A stretch of 64,000 bases of DNA from an uncultured Olsenella sp. (GTDB taxonomy: Bacteria; Actinomycetota; Coriobacteriia; Coriobacteriales; Atopobiaceae). The notes below the pieces were generated by a model. That model saw only the letters and a program-made list of their open reading frames with translations, did not search any database and was not told the DNA's origin. Both the position numbers and the translations under genes were made by a program. The stretch's first letter is position 1; each line of letters starts with the position of its first letter. Shown piece after piece: positions 8,459 to 16,429 of the stretch. The DNA lies in the NCBI GenBank assembly GCA_949287905.1, contig CASEHX010000021.1, positions 1 to 64,000 on the forward strand, written 5' to 3'.

Positions 8459-9540
8459 GCGACAAGAACCTCTCTAGGAACCTCACCAAGAACCTCACCA
8501 AGAACCTCACCAAGAACCTCAACCGCCGTCAGTTCGTCACCGCCGCGGGCGCCGCTGCCGCCACCGTGGCTCTTGCGGCCTGCGACGGCGCGCAGGCTCC
8601 CGCCGCGGACGACTCCTCCAGCCCGGCCGACGGCGAGAAGACCAAGGTCTCCTTCGTCCTGGACTACACCCCCAACACCAATCACACCGGCATCTACGTG
8701 GCGCTCGCCGAGGGCTACTTTGCCGAGGAGGGCCTGGACGTTGAGATCGTCCAGCCGCCCGCGGACGGCGCGGACGCGCTGATCGGCGCCGGCGGGGCCC
8801 AGATGGGCGTCTCCTACCAGGACTACATCGCCAACAACCTGGCCTCCGACCAGCCGATGCCCTACTCCGCCGTGGCTGCGATCATCCAGCACAACACCTC
8901 CGGCATCATGAGCCGCGAGGAGGACGGCATCACGCACCCCGCCGCCATGGAGGGCCACACCTACGCCACCTGGAACATGCCCGTCGAGCAGGCCACCGTC
9001 GCCCGCGTGATGGAGGCCGACGGCGGCGACTTCTCTAAGGTCGAGCTCGTGCCGTACGAGGTTGACGATGAGGTCAGCGGCCTGCGCGCCAACATGTTCG
9101 ACACCGTGTGGGTCTACGAGGCCTGGGCCGTCCAGAACGCCGTGGTGCAGGACTTCCCGTACAACTACTTCAGCTTCATCTCGGTGGACCCGGTCTTCGA
9201 CTACTACACGCCGGTCATCGCCGCCAACGACGACTTCGCCGCGCAGAACCCCGAGGCCGTAAAGGCCTTCCTGCGCGCCGTCAAGAAGGGCTACGAGTAC
9301 GCCGTGGAGAACCCCGACGCCGCCGCGGACATCCTCTGCGAGCAGGTGCCCGAGCTCGACTCCGCGCTCGTCCACCAGAGCCAGACCTTCCTCGCTGATC
9401 AGTACACCGCCGAGGCCGAGAGCTGGGGCGTCATCGATCCCGAGCGCTGGGCAGCCTTCTACCAGTGGCTCAACGACAACGACCTCGTTGCCAACAAGCT
9501 CGACGTCAACGCCGGCTACGACCTCTCCTTCCTGGAGTAG
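8455..9540 (+). CDS. thiY: ABC transporter substrate-binding lipoprotein (ThiY/NMT1-like)
   Basis: 361 residues. NRRQFVTAAGA (Tat-like twin arginine) leads into a hydrophobic stretch ending LAAC, a lipobox, so it is an exported lipoprotein. The mature part starts KVSFVLDYTPNTNHTGIYVA and is NMT1/ThiY-like, the family that binds formylaminopyrimidine or related HMP precursors. The first 22 residues are unusual: Asn-Leu-Thr-Lys units encoded by a 12-bp tandem repeat precede the signal peptide. The start overlaps the permease stop (ATGA). Confidence 0.87.
   Translation: MSDKNLSRNLTKNLTKNLTKNLNRRQFVTAAGAAAATVALAACDGAQAPAADDSSSPADGEKTKVSFVLDYTPNTNHTGIYVALAEGYFAEEGLDVEIVQPPADGADALIGAGGAQMGVSYQDYIANNLASDQPMPYSAVAAIIQHNTSGIMSREEDGITHPAAMEGHTYATWNMPVEQATVARVMEADGGDFSKVELVPYEVDDEVSGLRANMFDTVWVYEAWAVQNAVVQDFPYNYFSFISVDPVFDYYTPVIAANDDFAAQNPEAVKAFLRAVKKGYEYAVENPDAAADILCEQVPELDSALVHQSQTFLADQYTAEAESWGVIDPERWAAFYQWLNDNDLVANKLDVNAGYDLSFLE
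8467..8520 (+). repeat. 12-bp tandem repeat inside thiY signal region
   Basis: Unit AACCTCACCAAG is repeated three times exactly (8479-8514), preceded by a diverged copy at 8467 and followed by a half copy. Being a multiple of three, it changes the length of the N-terminal region without shifting frame. Confidence 0.9.
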
Positions 9541-9542
9541 GC

Positions 9543-10424
9543 ATGACGGAGGCTGGCGAGAAGAACGTGGTAGGGGAGACGGAAAGGTCCGCCGCGAGTT
9601 CCGCAGCCGCGCGCCCTGTGCGCGGCGAGGACTGTCCGAGCGCCGGACCTTCCCGTCTCCCCGACGGGGTGCGTCCTCCTGCGCTCGAGGCACGTGACCT
9701 TACTCTGTCTTGGGATGGCGCTCATGTCGTGGTCGCCGATGCCGATGTGACCGTGGCGCCCGGTGAGGTCTGCTGTCTCGTCGGCCGCTCCGGCTGCGGC
9801 AAGACCACGATCCTTCATGCCCTCGCCGGCCTGACCACCCCCATGGCCGGTCGCGTCCTCCTGCATGGCGAGGACGTGACCGGCCGGCCAGGCCGTGTGA
9901 GCTACATGTTGCAGAAGGACCTCCTGCTGCCGAGCCGTCGCATCATCGACAACGTGTGCCTGCCGCTCGTGCTCGCGGGCATGCGGCGCGCCGACGCACG
10001 CGCCAAGGCCGAGCCGCTCTTCGAGCGCTTCGGCCTCGCGGGCTGCGAGCGCAAGTGGCCGAGCGAGCTCTCCGGTGGCATGCGCCAGCGCGCGGCGTTC
10101 CTGCGCACCTACCTCATGGGCGCGGACGTGACGCTGCTCGATGAGCCCTTCTCGGCGCTCGATGCCCTCACGCGCACGGACGTGCGTCGCTGGTTTGTGG
10201 ACGTGGCCGCTGAGCTGGGGCTCTCCGCCCTCGTGATCACGCACGACGTGGACGAGGCCGTCTCCATGGCGAGCCGGATCTACGTGCTCGCGGGCGCGCC
10301 GGCAGCTGGCGAGCCCAGCCACGTTGCGGGCATCGTGACCGTGGACCGCATCGCCAGCGAGAGCTTTGAGCTCACCGACGAGTACCTCGCCGCCAAGCGC
10401 GAGGTGATGGCCCTTCTCGGCTGA
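9543..10424 (+). CDS. thiZ: ABC transporter ATP-binding protein (thiamine/pyrimidine)
   Basis: 293 residues. Walker A GRSGCGKTT, Q-loop in YMLQKDLLLPSR, signature LSGGMRQR, Walker B VTLLDEPFSALD and a switch His (ITHDVDEA) are all present. It energises the preceding permease and binding protein. The ATG at 9543 follows the thiY stop by 2 bp and has GGAG upstream. Residues about 11-40 are encoded by the palindromic element at 9573-9662, so the conserved domain starts only near residue 48. A GTG at 9669 could give a shorter, more typical protein but lacks a clear SD. Confidence 0.88.
   Translation: MTEAGEKNVVGETERSAASSAAARPVRGEDCPSAGPSRLPDGVRPPALEARDLTLSWDGAHVVVADADVTVAPGEVCCLVGRSGCGKTTILHALAGLTTPMAGRVLLHGEDVTGRPGRVSYMLQKDLLLPSRRIIDNVCLPLVLAGMRRADARAKAEPLFERFGLAGCERKWPSELSGGMRQRAAFLRTYLMGADVTLLDEPFSALDALTRTDVRRWFVDVAAELGLSALVITHDVDEAVSMASRIYVLAGAPAAGEPSHVAGIVTVDRIASESFELTDEYLAAKREVMALLG
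9573..9662. repeat. Palindromic repeat element, copy B, within a coding sequence
   Basis: Outer arms GGGGAGACGG (from 9573) and CCCGTCTCCCC (to 9662) pair. The core GTCCGCCGCGAG...GAGCGCCGGAC and inner hairpin match the copy at 1-92. It is read in frame as part of the ABC ATPase N-terminus. Confidence 0.85.
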
Positions 10425-10448
10425 TCGTCGCCGAGCGCCTCGCAAATT

Positions 10449-10520
10449 AGCATACACTGGCCGCCGAAAAAAACTTATATTGCGAGAAGGGCTTTCAGGT
10501 TTCTCCGCCCAGTGTATGCT
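10449..10520. repeat. Inverted repeat with 12-bp perfect arms
   Basis: AGCATACACTGG (10449-10460) pairs with CCAGTGTATGCT (10509-10520) around about 48 bp containing an A-run. It follows the thiZ stop by about 25 bp and may terminate the thiamine operon, though the long interior is more like an inserted small element. Confidence 0.6.
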
Positions 10521-10538
10521 ATTTGCCGAGAAAAACGA

Positions 10539-10605
10539 CCGCCCCGCCGGTTTCCTAAGCGGAAGCTTCTCGAAGAGCACTTCCGCATGGAAACCGGCGG
10601 GGCGG
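10539..10605. terminator. Strong GC-rich hairpin between convergent genes
   Basis: A 17-bp perfect arm (10539-10555, CCGCCCCGCCGGTTTCC) pairs with 10589-10605. The loop holds a second small stem (GGAAG/CTTCC). It ends about 20 bp from the stop of the minus-strand aminopeptidase and probably serves as its terminator, possibly bidirectionally. Confidence 0.55.
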
Positions 10606-10626
10606 CTAACGTTGCAGGGAAGATCC

Positions 10627-12033
10627 CTACGCGAGCTTGAGGAACTCGCGGTAGCCGCGATAGGCCTCGTAGATGTCGGCCTTGCTCGTGGCCTCCCACG
10701 GCGCGTGCATGGAGAGCACGGGCACGCCGCAGTCGATCACGTTCATGCCGTAGGTGGCCAGGATGTAGGCGATCGTGCCGCCGCCACCCGCGTCCACCTT
10801 GCCGAGCTCGGCGGTCTGGAAGTGCACGCCGCCCTCGTCCATCACGCGACGGATGGTGGCCACGTACTCGGCGTCCGCGTCGTTGGAGCCGGACTTGCCG
10901 CGGCTGCCGGTGTACTTGTTGAACGTGAGGCCGTGGCCCAGGTACGCGGAGTTCTTCGGCTCAAAGACGCTCGCGAACGTGGGGTCAAAGCCGGCCGAGA
11001 CGTCGCTCGAGAGCATGTTGGAGGCCGCGAGGCAGCGACGCAGCGCGAGCGGGCCGCTCTGGCCGGAAAGCTCCAGCACCTCGGCCATCGTATCCTCAAA
11101 GAAGTGGCTGGTCATGCCGGTGGCACCCACCGAGCCGATCTCCTCCTTGTCCACGAGCAGGCACACGGCCGTGCGCGCGGGCGCCTGGGCGTCGAGCTGC
11201 GCCACGAGGCTCGTGTAGGCGCAGGAGCGGTCGTCCTGGCCGTAGCCCAGGATCATCGAGCGGTCCAGGCCCAGGTCGCGCGCCGCGCCGGCGGGCACGA
11301 CCTCCAGCTCGGCGGAGAGCAGGTCCTCCTCCTCGATGCCCAGTTGCTCGCGCAGGATGGCAAGCACGCCAGCCTTGACCGGGGACTTCTCGGCCTCCTC
11401 GTCCTTCTCGGCGTCCTCCTCGATCACGACGGGGCGGTTGCCCACCAGCACGTCCAGCATCTCGCCCTCGATGACCTCGGAGGCCTTCTTGCCCATTTGC
11501 TGGCTGGAGAGGTGAATCAGCAGGTCGGATATGCAGAAGACGGGGTCGTCCTCGTCTTCGCCGATCACCACGTTCACGACGCTGCCGTCCTTCTTGGCTA
11601 CGACGCCGTGGATGGCCAGCGGGATCGTGACCCACTGGTACTTCTTGACGCCGCCGTAGTAGTGCGTGTCCAGCGTGACGATCTCGTTCTTCTCCTCAAC
11701 GGGGTCCTGCTTGACGTCCAGGCGCGGGGAGTCGATGTGCGCGCCCAGGATGTTGACGCCGCACTCGAGGGGCTCCGTGCCCAGGTGCAGCAGCATGAGG
11801 CTCTTGCCGCGGTTGACGGCGTAGACCTTGTCGCCGGGCTTGAGGGGCTCGCCGGAGGCGATGCAGCTCTGCAGGCTCACGTAGCCAGCCTCCTCGGCCA
11901 TGGCCACGGAGGCGGCGCAGCACTCGCGCTCAGTCTTGTTATCGGAGATGAAGGCCTTGTAGCCCTCGCAGAGATAGTGCAGCTCGTCGAGCTGCTCGGG
12001 GGTGTAGTCCTTCCAGGCGTTGGGACGCTCCAT
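10627..12033 (-). CDS. M18 family aminopeptidase
   Basis: 468 residues. Metal-ligand motifs of the M18 family are present: NILGAHIDSPRLDVK, LLVDKEEIGSVGATG with the catalytic Glu pair, and a late C-terminal His in VPVLSMHAPWE. It probably removes N-terminal acidic or neutral residues from peptides in the cytosol as a large metal-dependent oligomer. The ATG at 12033 (MERPNAW) has GAAGGGAG upstream and is preferred over upstream in-frame starts that would add a basic, unconserved stretch. Confidence 0.9.
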   Translation of the reverse strand: MERPNAWKDYTPEQLDELHYLCEGYKAFISDNKTERECCAASVAMAEEAGYVSLQSCIASGEPLKPGDKVYAVNRGKSLMLLHLGTEPLECGVNILGAHIDSPRLDVKQDPVEEKNEIVTLDTHYYGGVKKYQWVTIPLAIHGVVAKKDGSVVNVVIGEDEDDPVFCISDLLIHLSSQQMGKKASEVIEGEMLDVLVGNRPVVIEEDAEKDEEAEKSPVKAGVLAILREQLGIEEEDLLSAELEVVPAGAARDLGLDRSMILGYGQDDRSCAYTSLVAQLDAQAPARTAVCLLVDKEEIGSVGATGMTSHFFEDTMAEVLELSGQSGPLALRRCLAASNMLSSDVSAGFDPTFASVFEPKNSAYLGHGLTFNKYTGSRGKSGSNDADAEYVATIRRVMDEGGVHFQTAELGKVDAGGGGTIAYILATYGMNVIDCGVPVLSMHAPWEATSKADIYEAYRGYREFLKLA

Positions 12034-12121
12034 GTGACTCCCTTCTCGATGGTGTGCCGCAGACGATTCTACCCACTTTGTGTGCTGGGCGAGAAGGACG
12101 TGCGCTCGCGACGCGGCAGCG

Positions 12122-12949
12122 CTAGCTTGCCGGCGTGGCCGGCTCGGACGTCGCCCCGCCGTCCTCCGCAGGCTTGCTCGGGTCCGTCGGGGCATTGGGG
12201 GTCGTCTCGCCGGTGTCGCCGCTCGTCGGGGGCGTGGTGTCGTCCGTGGGCTCGGACGGCTCGGTCGTCGAGGGCGGCTCGGAAGGCTCTGCCTGATCGG
12301 GCTGCTCCGGGGTCGTGGGCTCGGTCGTGCCCTCGTCCTGCGAGGCGTCCGTGTCGCCCTCCTTGACCTCGTCCTTCTCCGGCTGCGTGACCTCCGGCTG
12401 GGGTGCCTGGGGCGTTGCCGGCTGTTCGGCGGCGCTCTCCTGCGACTGCGTGGCGGGCGCGCTCGCCTGCGGCTTGGCGCCGATGCCGTTGCCCTGCGTG
12501 GCCAGGTTCACCACGAGCGCGTAGGCGAGGACGGCTAGAATGCCGGCCGCTGCTGCCGCCAGCGCCACGCGACGGCGAACGCGTGCCTGCGTGCGCTCGC
12601 GGACGGCGTCGCGGACCGCGGGCGGGGCGACGGGCGTCCCGGACGGCGCAACCTCCTCAACGCGGGCGCGCCCGGACACCGACCCCACCGGGCGCGTCTC
12701 GTCGGCATCGGATGCGGCGTCGCCGCCGAGTGCGCGGATCTTCTCGGCGGACGCGGAGAGGACGTTGCGGTACACCTGGCCCGCCACCGTGGAGGCAACG
12801 GCACCCACGACGGCTCCGATGACGGACCCGGCGATGCCGATCTGCGTGGAGAGGGCAAACGAGGTGGCGGCGGCAAGCGCCGTCGCGAGCAGCTGGGAGA
12901 CGGAGAAGTCCCCGAGAACGCCGGCGAGGCGCCCGTTCTTCTCGGCCAT
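12122..12949 (-). CDS. Hypothetical membrane protein with Pro/Thr/Glu-rich tail
   Basis: 275 residues, not recognised. It has a glycine/alanine-rich hydrophobic segment (about 20-60: ALSTQIGIAGSVIGAVVGAV), a charged linker, one clear membrane segment (about 128-150: VALAAAAAGILAVLAYALVV) and a roughly 120-residue low-complexity C-terminus rich in Thr, Pro and Glu. The tail is probably extracellular and wall-spanning. The N-terminus MAEKN is encoded by the recurring GCCGAGAAGAAC-type motif. Start 12949 has a reasonable SD on the minus strand. Confidence 0.7.
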   Translation of the reverse strand: MAEKNGRLAGVLGDFSVSQLLATALAAATSFALSTQIGIAGSVIGAVVGAVASTVAGQVYRNVLSASAEKIRALGGDAASDADETRPVGSVSGRARVEEVAPSGTPVAPPAVRDAVRERTQARVRRRVALAAAAAGILAVLAYALVVNLATQGNGIGAKPQASAPATQSQESAAEQPATPQAPQPEVTQPEKDEVKEGDTDASQDEGTTEPTTPEQPDQAEPSEPPSTTEPSEPTDDTTPPTSGDTGETTPNAPTDPSKPAEDGGATSEPATPAS

Positions 12950-12960
12950 GAGGCTCCTTC

Positions 12961-12976
12961 CGTGAACGATTTCACG
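12961..12976. promoter_or_regulatory. Palindrome in divergent spacer, candidate operator
   Basis: CGTGAA-CGAT-TTCACG is a perfect 6-bp inverted repeat just upstream of the minus-strand membrane protein gene and about 170 bp before fba. Only symmetry and position support a regulatory role. Confidence 0.3.
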
Positions 12977-13145
12977 CTCTCTACGTACCCGCTGGCGCCC
13001 GTGACGTGCGCTGCGGTGCCAATCGGCACGAAGACCCTACAAGCTGGCCGAAAATATGGCCGTGCGGGCCATTGGCCGCCGCTGGTGGGGGTATCATAGA
13101 CGCGGTACGGTCCTTCCGTGTTCAACACAACGTATGGAGGTCAAC

Positions 13146-14018
13146 ATGCTCGTCAACGCAACCGCTATGCTCAAGGCCGCCGAGAAGGGTCACTACGCCG
13201 TTGGTGCCTTCAACACCAACAACCTCGAGTGGGCCACTGGCATCCTGATGGCCGCCGAGGAGCTCCAGTCCCCGGTCATCATCCAGTGCACCGCCGGCGC
13301 CGCCAAGTGGCAGACCAGCTACAAGGTCGTTGCCGACCTCGTCAAGAACCTCGTCGAGGACATGAACATCACCGTCCCGGTTGCCATGCACCTCGATCAC
13401 GGCTCCTATGACGACGTCTTCAAGTGCATCGAGGCCGGCTTCACCTCCGTCATGTACGACGGCTCCCACGAGGAGAGCTTCGAGATCAACCTCAAGCGCA
13501 CCGAGGAGGTCGTCAAGGCCGCCCACGCCAAGGGCATCTCCGTTGAGGCCGAGGTCGGCGGCATCGGCGGCACCGAGGACGGCGTGACCGCCAAGGGCGA
13601 GCTCGCCGACCCCGCGCAGTGCAAGGCCATCGCCGACCTGGGCGTTGACTTCCTCGCCTGCGGCATCGGCAACATCCACGGCATCTACCCCGACAACTGG
13701 GAGGGCCTGTCCTTCGACCAGCTCCAGGCCATCAAGGCCGCTGTCGGCGACCTGCCGCTCGTTCTCCACGGCGGTACCGGCATCCCCGTTGACCAGATCC
13801 AGAAGGCCATCTCCCTCGGCATCTGCAAGATCAACGTCAACACCGACCTCCAGCTCGTCTTCGCCGAGGCCACCCGCAAGTACATCGAGGCCGGCAAGGA
13901 CCAGGAGGGCAAGGGCTTTGACCCGCGCAAGCTCCTCAAGGGCGGCCGCGACGCCATCGTCACCCGCACCAAGGAGCTCATGGTCGAGTTCGGCTCCGAC
14001 GGCAAGGGCTGGGCGTAG
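13146..14018 (+). CDS. fba: Class II fructose-bisphosphate aldolase
   Basis: 290 residues. Zn-site and active-site motifs are visible: PVAMHLDHGSYDD (about residue 80), SVEAEVGGIGG, FLACGIGNIHGIY and LVLHGGTGIP, with KINVNTDLQ binding the phosphate. It cleaves fructose-1,6-bisphosphate into GAP and DHAP in glycolysis. ATG at 13146 with GGAGGT upstream; earlier in-frame codons lack conservation. Codon use is strongly biased to C-ending codons, as expected for a highly expressed gene. A classical terminator follows. Confidence 0.95.
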   Translation: MLVNATAMLKAAEKGHYAVGAFNTNNLEWATGILMAAEELQSPVIIQCTAGAAKWQTSYKVVADLVKNLVEDMNITVPVAMHLDHGSYDDVFKCIEAGFTSVMYDGSHEESFEINLKRTEEVVKAAHAKGISVEAEVGGIGGTEDGVTAKGELADPAQCKAIADLGVDFLACGIGNIHGIYPDNWEGLSFDQLQAIKAAVGDLPLVLHGGTGIPVDQIQKAISLGICKINVNTDLQLVFAEATRKYIEAGKDQEGKGFDPRKLLKGGRDAIVTRTKELMVEFGSDGKGWA

Positions 14019-14053
14019 CGAGAAGATCGCGCGCACCGCATAGGTAACGCCGA

Positions 14054-14090
14054 CGCCCGGCTCCGCAACGCGCGGGGCCGGGCGTTTTTT
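14054..14090 (+). terminator. Intrinsic terminator of fba
   Basis: Stem CGCCCGGC/GCCGGGCG followed immediately by TTTTTT (14085-14090), 36 bp after the fba stop. Confidence 0.9.
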
Positions 14091-14189
14091 GCCAGGGCAT
14101 GGGCCTGCGCGCCGCCGCGACCCTTCGACACATAGCCCCCGGCAACCGCGGGAGTCGATTAACACGCACGGTTTGTTTTGATTTCACAT

Positions 14190-14245
14190 GTTCCCAGATG
14201 AAAATAACGCGCATGTCAAACTGTGCGTGTTATTTTCCCGGGAAC
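14190..14245. repeat. Inverted repeat downstream of rrf2
   Basis: GTTCCC...GAAAATAACGCGCA on the left pairs with TGCGTGTTATTTTC...GGGAAC on the right with small bulges. It lies about 28 bp from the end of the minus-strand rrf2 gene and could terminate the suf operon. The rest of the 14091-14272 spacer shows no gene. Confidence 0.5.
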
Positions 14246-14272
14246 GTCTCCGGATGCGTTGGTTCGCCCGCG

Positions 14273-14725
14273 CTACATCGGCCGCGCGGTGCAGGGCGCT
14301 GACTCGGCGTCGTCGCCCGGGTCGCGCACGAGCTCGGCCAGGGTCTTGCTGTCCAGGTAGCTCGCCGTTACGCGGCCGAGGTCGCGCCAGACGCCCACGG
14401 TGGGGCAGGTGCCCACCTGCGGGCAGATCTCCTCGTTGGTGCAGTCGAGGCAGCTCACGGGCGCGAGCGAACCCTCCGCGGCGCGCAGGAGCTCGCCGAG
14501 GGTGTAGTCCTCCGGCTTTCTCGTGAGCTTGTAGCCGCCGCCCTTGCCGCGCTGGCTCTCCACGTAGCCGGCCTTGTGCATGAGGGAGATGACCTGCTCC
14601 AGGTACTTGCGCGAGATGTGCTGGCGGCGCGCCACGTCGCCGAGCGAGACCCAGCCGTCGTGCGCGGCGAGGTCCGCCATCGCACGCAGCGCGTACATTC
14701 CCTTCGTCGAGAACATCCCAGCCAT
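14273..14725 (-). CDS. Rrf2 family transcriptional regulator (IscR/SufR-like)
   Basis: 150 residues. N-terminal winged HTH (STKGMYALRAMADLA, ISRKYLEQVISLMHKAGYVESQRGKGGGY) followed by three Rrf2-type cysteines in SCLDCTNEEICPQVGTC (about residues 93-109; Cys at 94, 97, 103 and 109), likely Fe-S ligands. It is the last gene of the minus-strand suf operon and so probably senses Fe-S status and represses sufC onward. A candidate operator lies upstream of sufC at 19878-19904. Confidence 0.88.
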   Translation of the reverse strand: MAGMFSTKGMYALRAMADLAAHDGWVSLGDVARRQHISRKYLEQVISLMHKAGYVESQRGKGGGYKLTRKPEDYTLGELLRAAEGSLAPVSCLDCTNEEICPQVGTCPTVGVWRDLGRVTASYLDSKTLAELVRDPGDDAESAPCTARPM

Positions 14726-14738
14726 CTCATCACCTCCG

Positions 14739-14773
14739 ATGATTCAAAAGGGGACAGACCCCTTTTGAATCAT
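14739..14773. repeat. REP-like palindrome at the sufU stop
   Basis: ATGATTCAAAAGGGG and CCCCTTTTGAATCAT face each other around ACAGA. Related copies are at 16444, 29417 and 34000. The TGA stop of sufU (14770-14772, minus strand) is formed by the first bases of this element. Confidence 0.88.
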
Positions 14774-15207
14774 TTTCCTCGCGCCTCGAGCATCTCGTCG
14801 AGCGTGCGCCACGCCAGCTCCGCGCACTTCACGCGCGCCGGCATGTGCGCGATGTCGCGCAGCAGCACGCCGTCCTCGAGCGCCTCGAGCGCGGCCTCGT
14901 CGGTCTCCTCGCCGCGAACCATGCGCATGAACAGCGCGCAGAGCTCGCGCGCCTCCTCGGGCGTCTTGTCGATCATGAGGTCGCTCATGATGTCGGCGCT
15001 CGCCTGGGAGATGGCGCAGCCGTGGCCGGTGAACGCCGCCTCCTCGATGGTGCCGTCGTCGGCAAAGCGCACGGAGAACGTGAGCTCGTCGCCGCAGGAG
15101 GGGTTCACGCCCTCGTGGCTGCAGTCGGCGCCCTCCATCTGGTACTTGTAGTCGGGGTGCGAGACGTGGTCCATGAAGGCCGCGTTGTAGAGGTCAGTCA
15201 CTGCCAT
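14770..15207 (-). CDS. sufU: Fe-S cluster assembly scaffold/sulfur acceptor SufU
   Basis: 145 residues. Three conserved cysteines sit in NPSCGDEL, GHGCAIS and VKCAELAW, with the Asp in GD that completes the Zn site of SufU. SufU accepts persulfide from SufS and passes sulfur to SufBCD. It overlaps the 3' end of sufS by 14 bp, so the two are coupled. Its stop codon is supplied by a REP-like palindrome. Confidence 0.92.
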   Translation of the reverse strand: MAVTDLYNAAFMDHVSHPDYKYQMEGADCSHEGVNPSCGDELTFSVRFADDGTIEEAAFTGHGCAISQASADIMSDLMIDKTPEEARELCALFMRMVRGEETDEAALEALEDGVLLRDIAHMPARVKCAELAWRTLDEMLEARGK

Positions 15208-16429
15208 GGAAGATCCCCCAGACCTGGCTCAGGCCGTCGACGAGGCGGTCCACGTCGGCGGCGTCGTTGTAGAACGCGAGGCTCGCGCGGCAGCAGGCGA
15301 GGTTCTCCACGCCAAGCCACGCGAGCAGCGGCTGCGCGCAGTGGTGGCCGGCGCGGATGCACACGCCGGAGGCGTCGAGGATGCTCGCCACGTCGTGCGG
15401 ATGGACGCCGCGCACGTTGAAGCTGATGACGCCGTGGTGACGGGCGGCCTCCGTGCTGCCGATAAGATCGACAAAGTCCAGCTCCGCCAGGCGCTCGAAG
15501 GCGTAGGCCACGAGCGCGGCCTCGCGCTCGGCCACGGCGTCAAGGCCCACGGTCTCCGTGAGGTAGGTGAGCGCCGCGCCGGTGGCATAGATGCCGGCGG
15601 CGTCCTGCGTGCCGGCCTCGAACTTCTCGGGAACGGGCGCCCACGTGGCGTCCTGCTCGCGCACGGAGTCGATCATCTCGCCGCCGGTGAGCATCGGCGG
15701 CATGGCCTCCAGAAGCTCGTGGCGGCCCCAGAGCACGCCCACGCCCATCGGGCCGAGCGCCTTGTGGCCGGAGAACGCAAGGAAGTCCGCGCCCAGCTCG
15801 TCCACGTTCACGCGCAGGTGGGGCACGGACTGCGCGGCATCCACGACCATCACGGCGCCCACGGCGTGCGCGGCGTCTGCGAGCTTGCGAACGGGCAGCT
15901 CACAGCCCATGACGTTGGAGACGTGCGCGGCGGAGACGATCTTGGTGCGCGGCCCGATCTTCTCGGCAATCTCCGCGTCCGTGAGCGTTCCGTCCTTCTC
16001 GGGGTAGAGGTAGACGAGGCGCGCCCCGACCGCGCGGCAGGCCTCCTGCCACGGGATGAGGTTGGAGTGGTGCTCCATGATCGTGATGGCAACCTCGTCG
16101 CCGGGCCCAAGGACGAGCGGCGAGAAGGACTTGGCCACGAGGTTCAGGCTCTCGCTCGTGTTGCGCGTGAAGACCACGTCGCGCGCGTCGGGGGCACCGA
16201 TGAGGGCCGCCACCTGCGCGCGCACGTCGGCGATGGCTGCGGTGGCCGCCACGGAGAGGCTGTAGAGGCCACGCAGCGGGTTGGCGTTCATGGTCTCGTA
16301 GAAGCGGCGCTGGGCGTCGAGGGCGCAGGCGGGGCGCTGCGCGGTGGCCGCGCTGTCGAGAAACGCGATCTCGGGGTGGCCGGCCAGCAGCGGGAAGTCC
16401 GCGCGATACGGGTTCTGCCGGATGTCCAT
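15194..16429 (-). CDS. sufS: Cysteine desulfurase SufS
   Basis: 411 residues, class V aminotransferase fold. PLP-lysine in AFSGHKALGPMGVGVLW and catalytic Cys in GVCIRAGHHCAQPLL (RAGHHC motif) are present. It removes sulfur from cysteine for Fe-S assembly via SufU. The ATG at 16429 has GGAGGAGG a few bases upstream and overlaps the sufD stop; an adjacent GTG at 16432 is an alternative. Confidence 0.94.
   Translation of the reverse strand: MDIRQNPYRADFPLLAGHPEIAFLDSAATAQRPACALDAQRRFYETMNANPLRGLYSLSVAATAAIADVRAQVAALIGAPDARDVVFTRNTSESLNLVAKSFSPLVLGPGDEVAITIMEHHSNLIPWQEACRAVGARLVYLYPEKDGTLTDAEIAEKIGPRTKIVSAAHVSNVMGCELPVRKLADAAHAVGAVMVVDAAQSVPHLRVNVDELGADFLAFSGHKALGPMGVGVLWGRHELLEAMPPMLTGGEMIDSVREQDATWAPVPEKFEAGTQDAAGIYATGAALTYLTETVGLDAVAEREAALVAYAFERLAELDFVDLIGSTEAARHHGVISFNVRGVHPHDVASILDASGVCIRAGHHCAQPLLAWLGVENLACCRASLAFYNDAADVDRLVDGLSQVWGIFHGSD

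Noticed and set aside
14099..14302. 67-codon ORF downstream of fba
   Set aside because: It runs through a terminator-distal spacer and an inverted repeat, has no SD and no conserved features.
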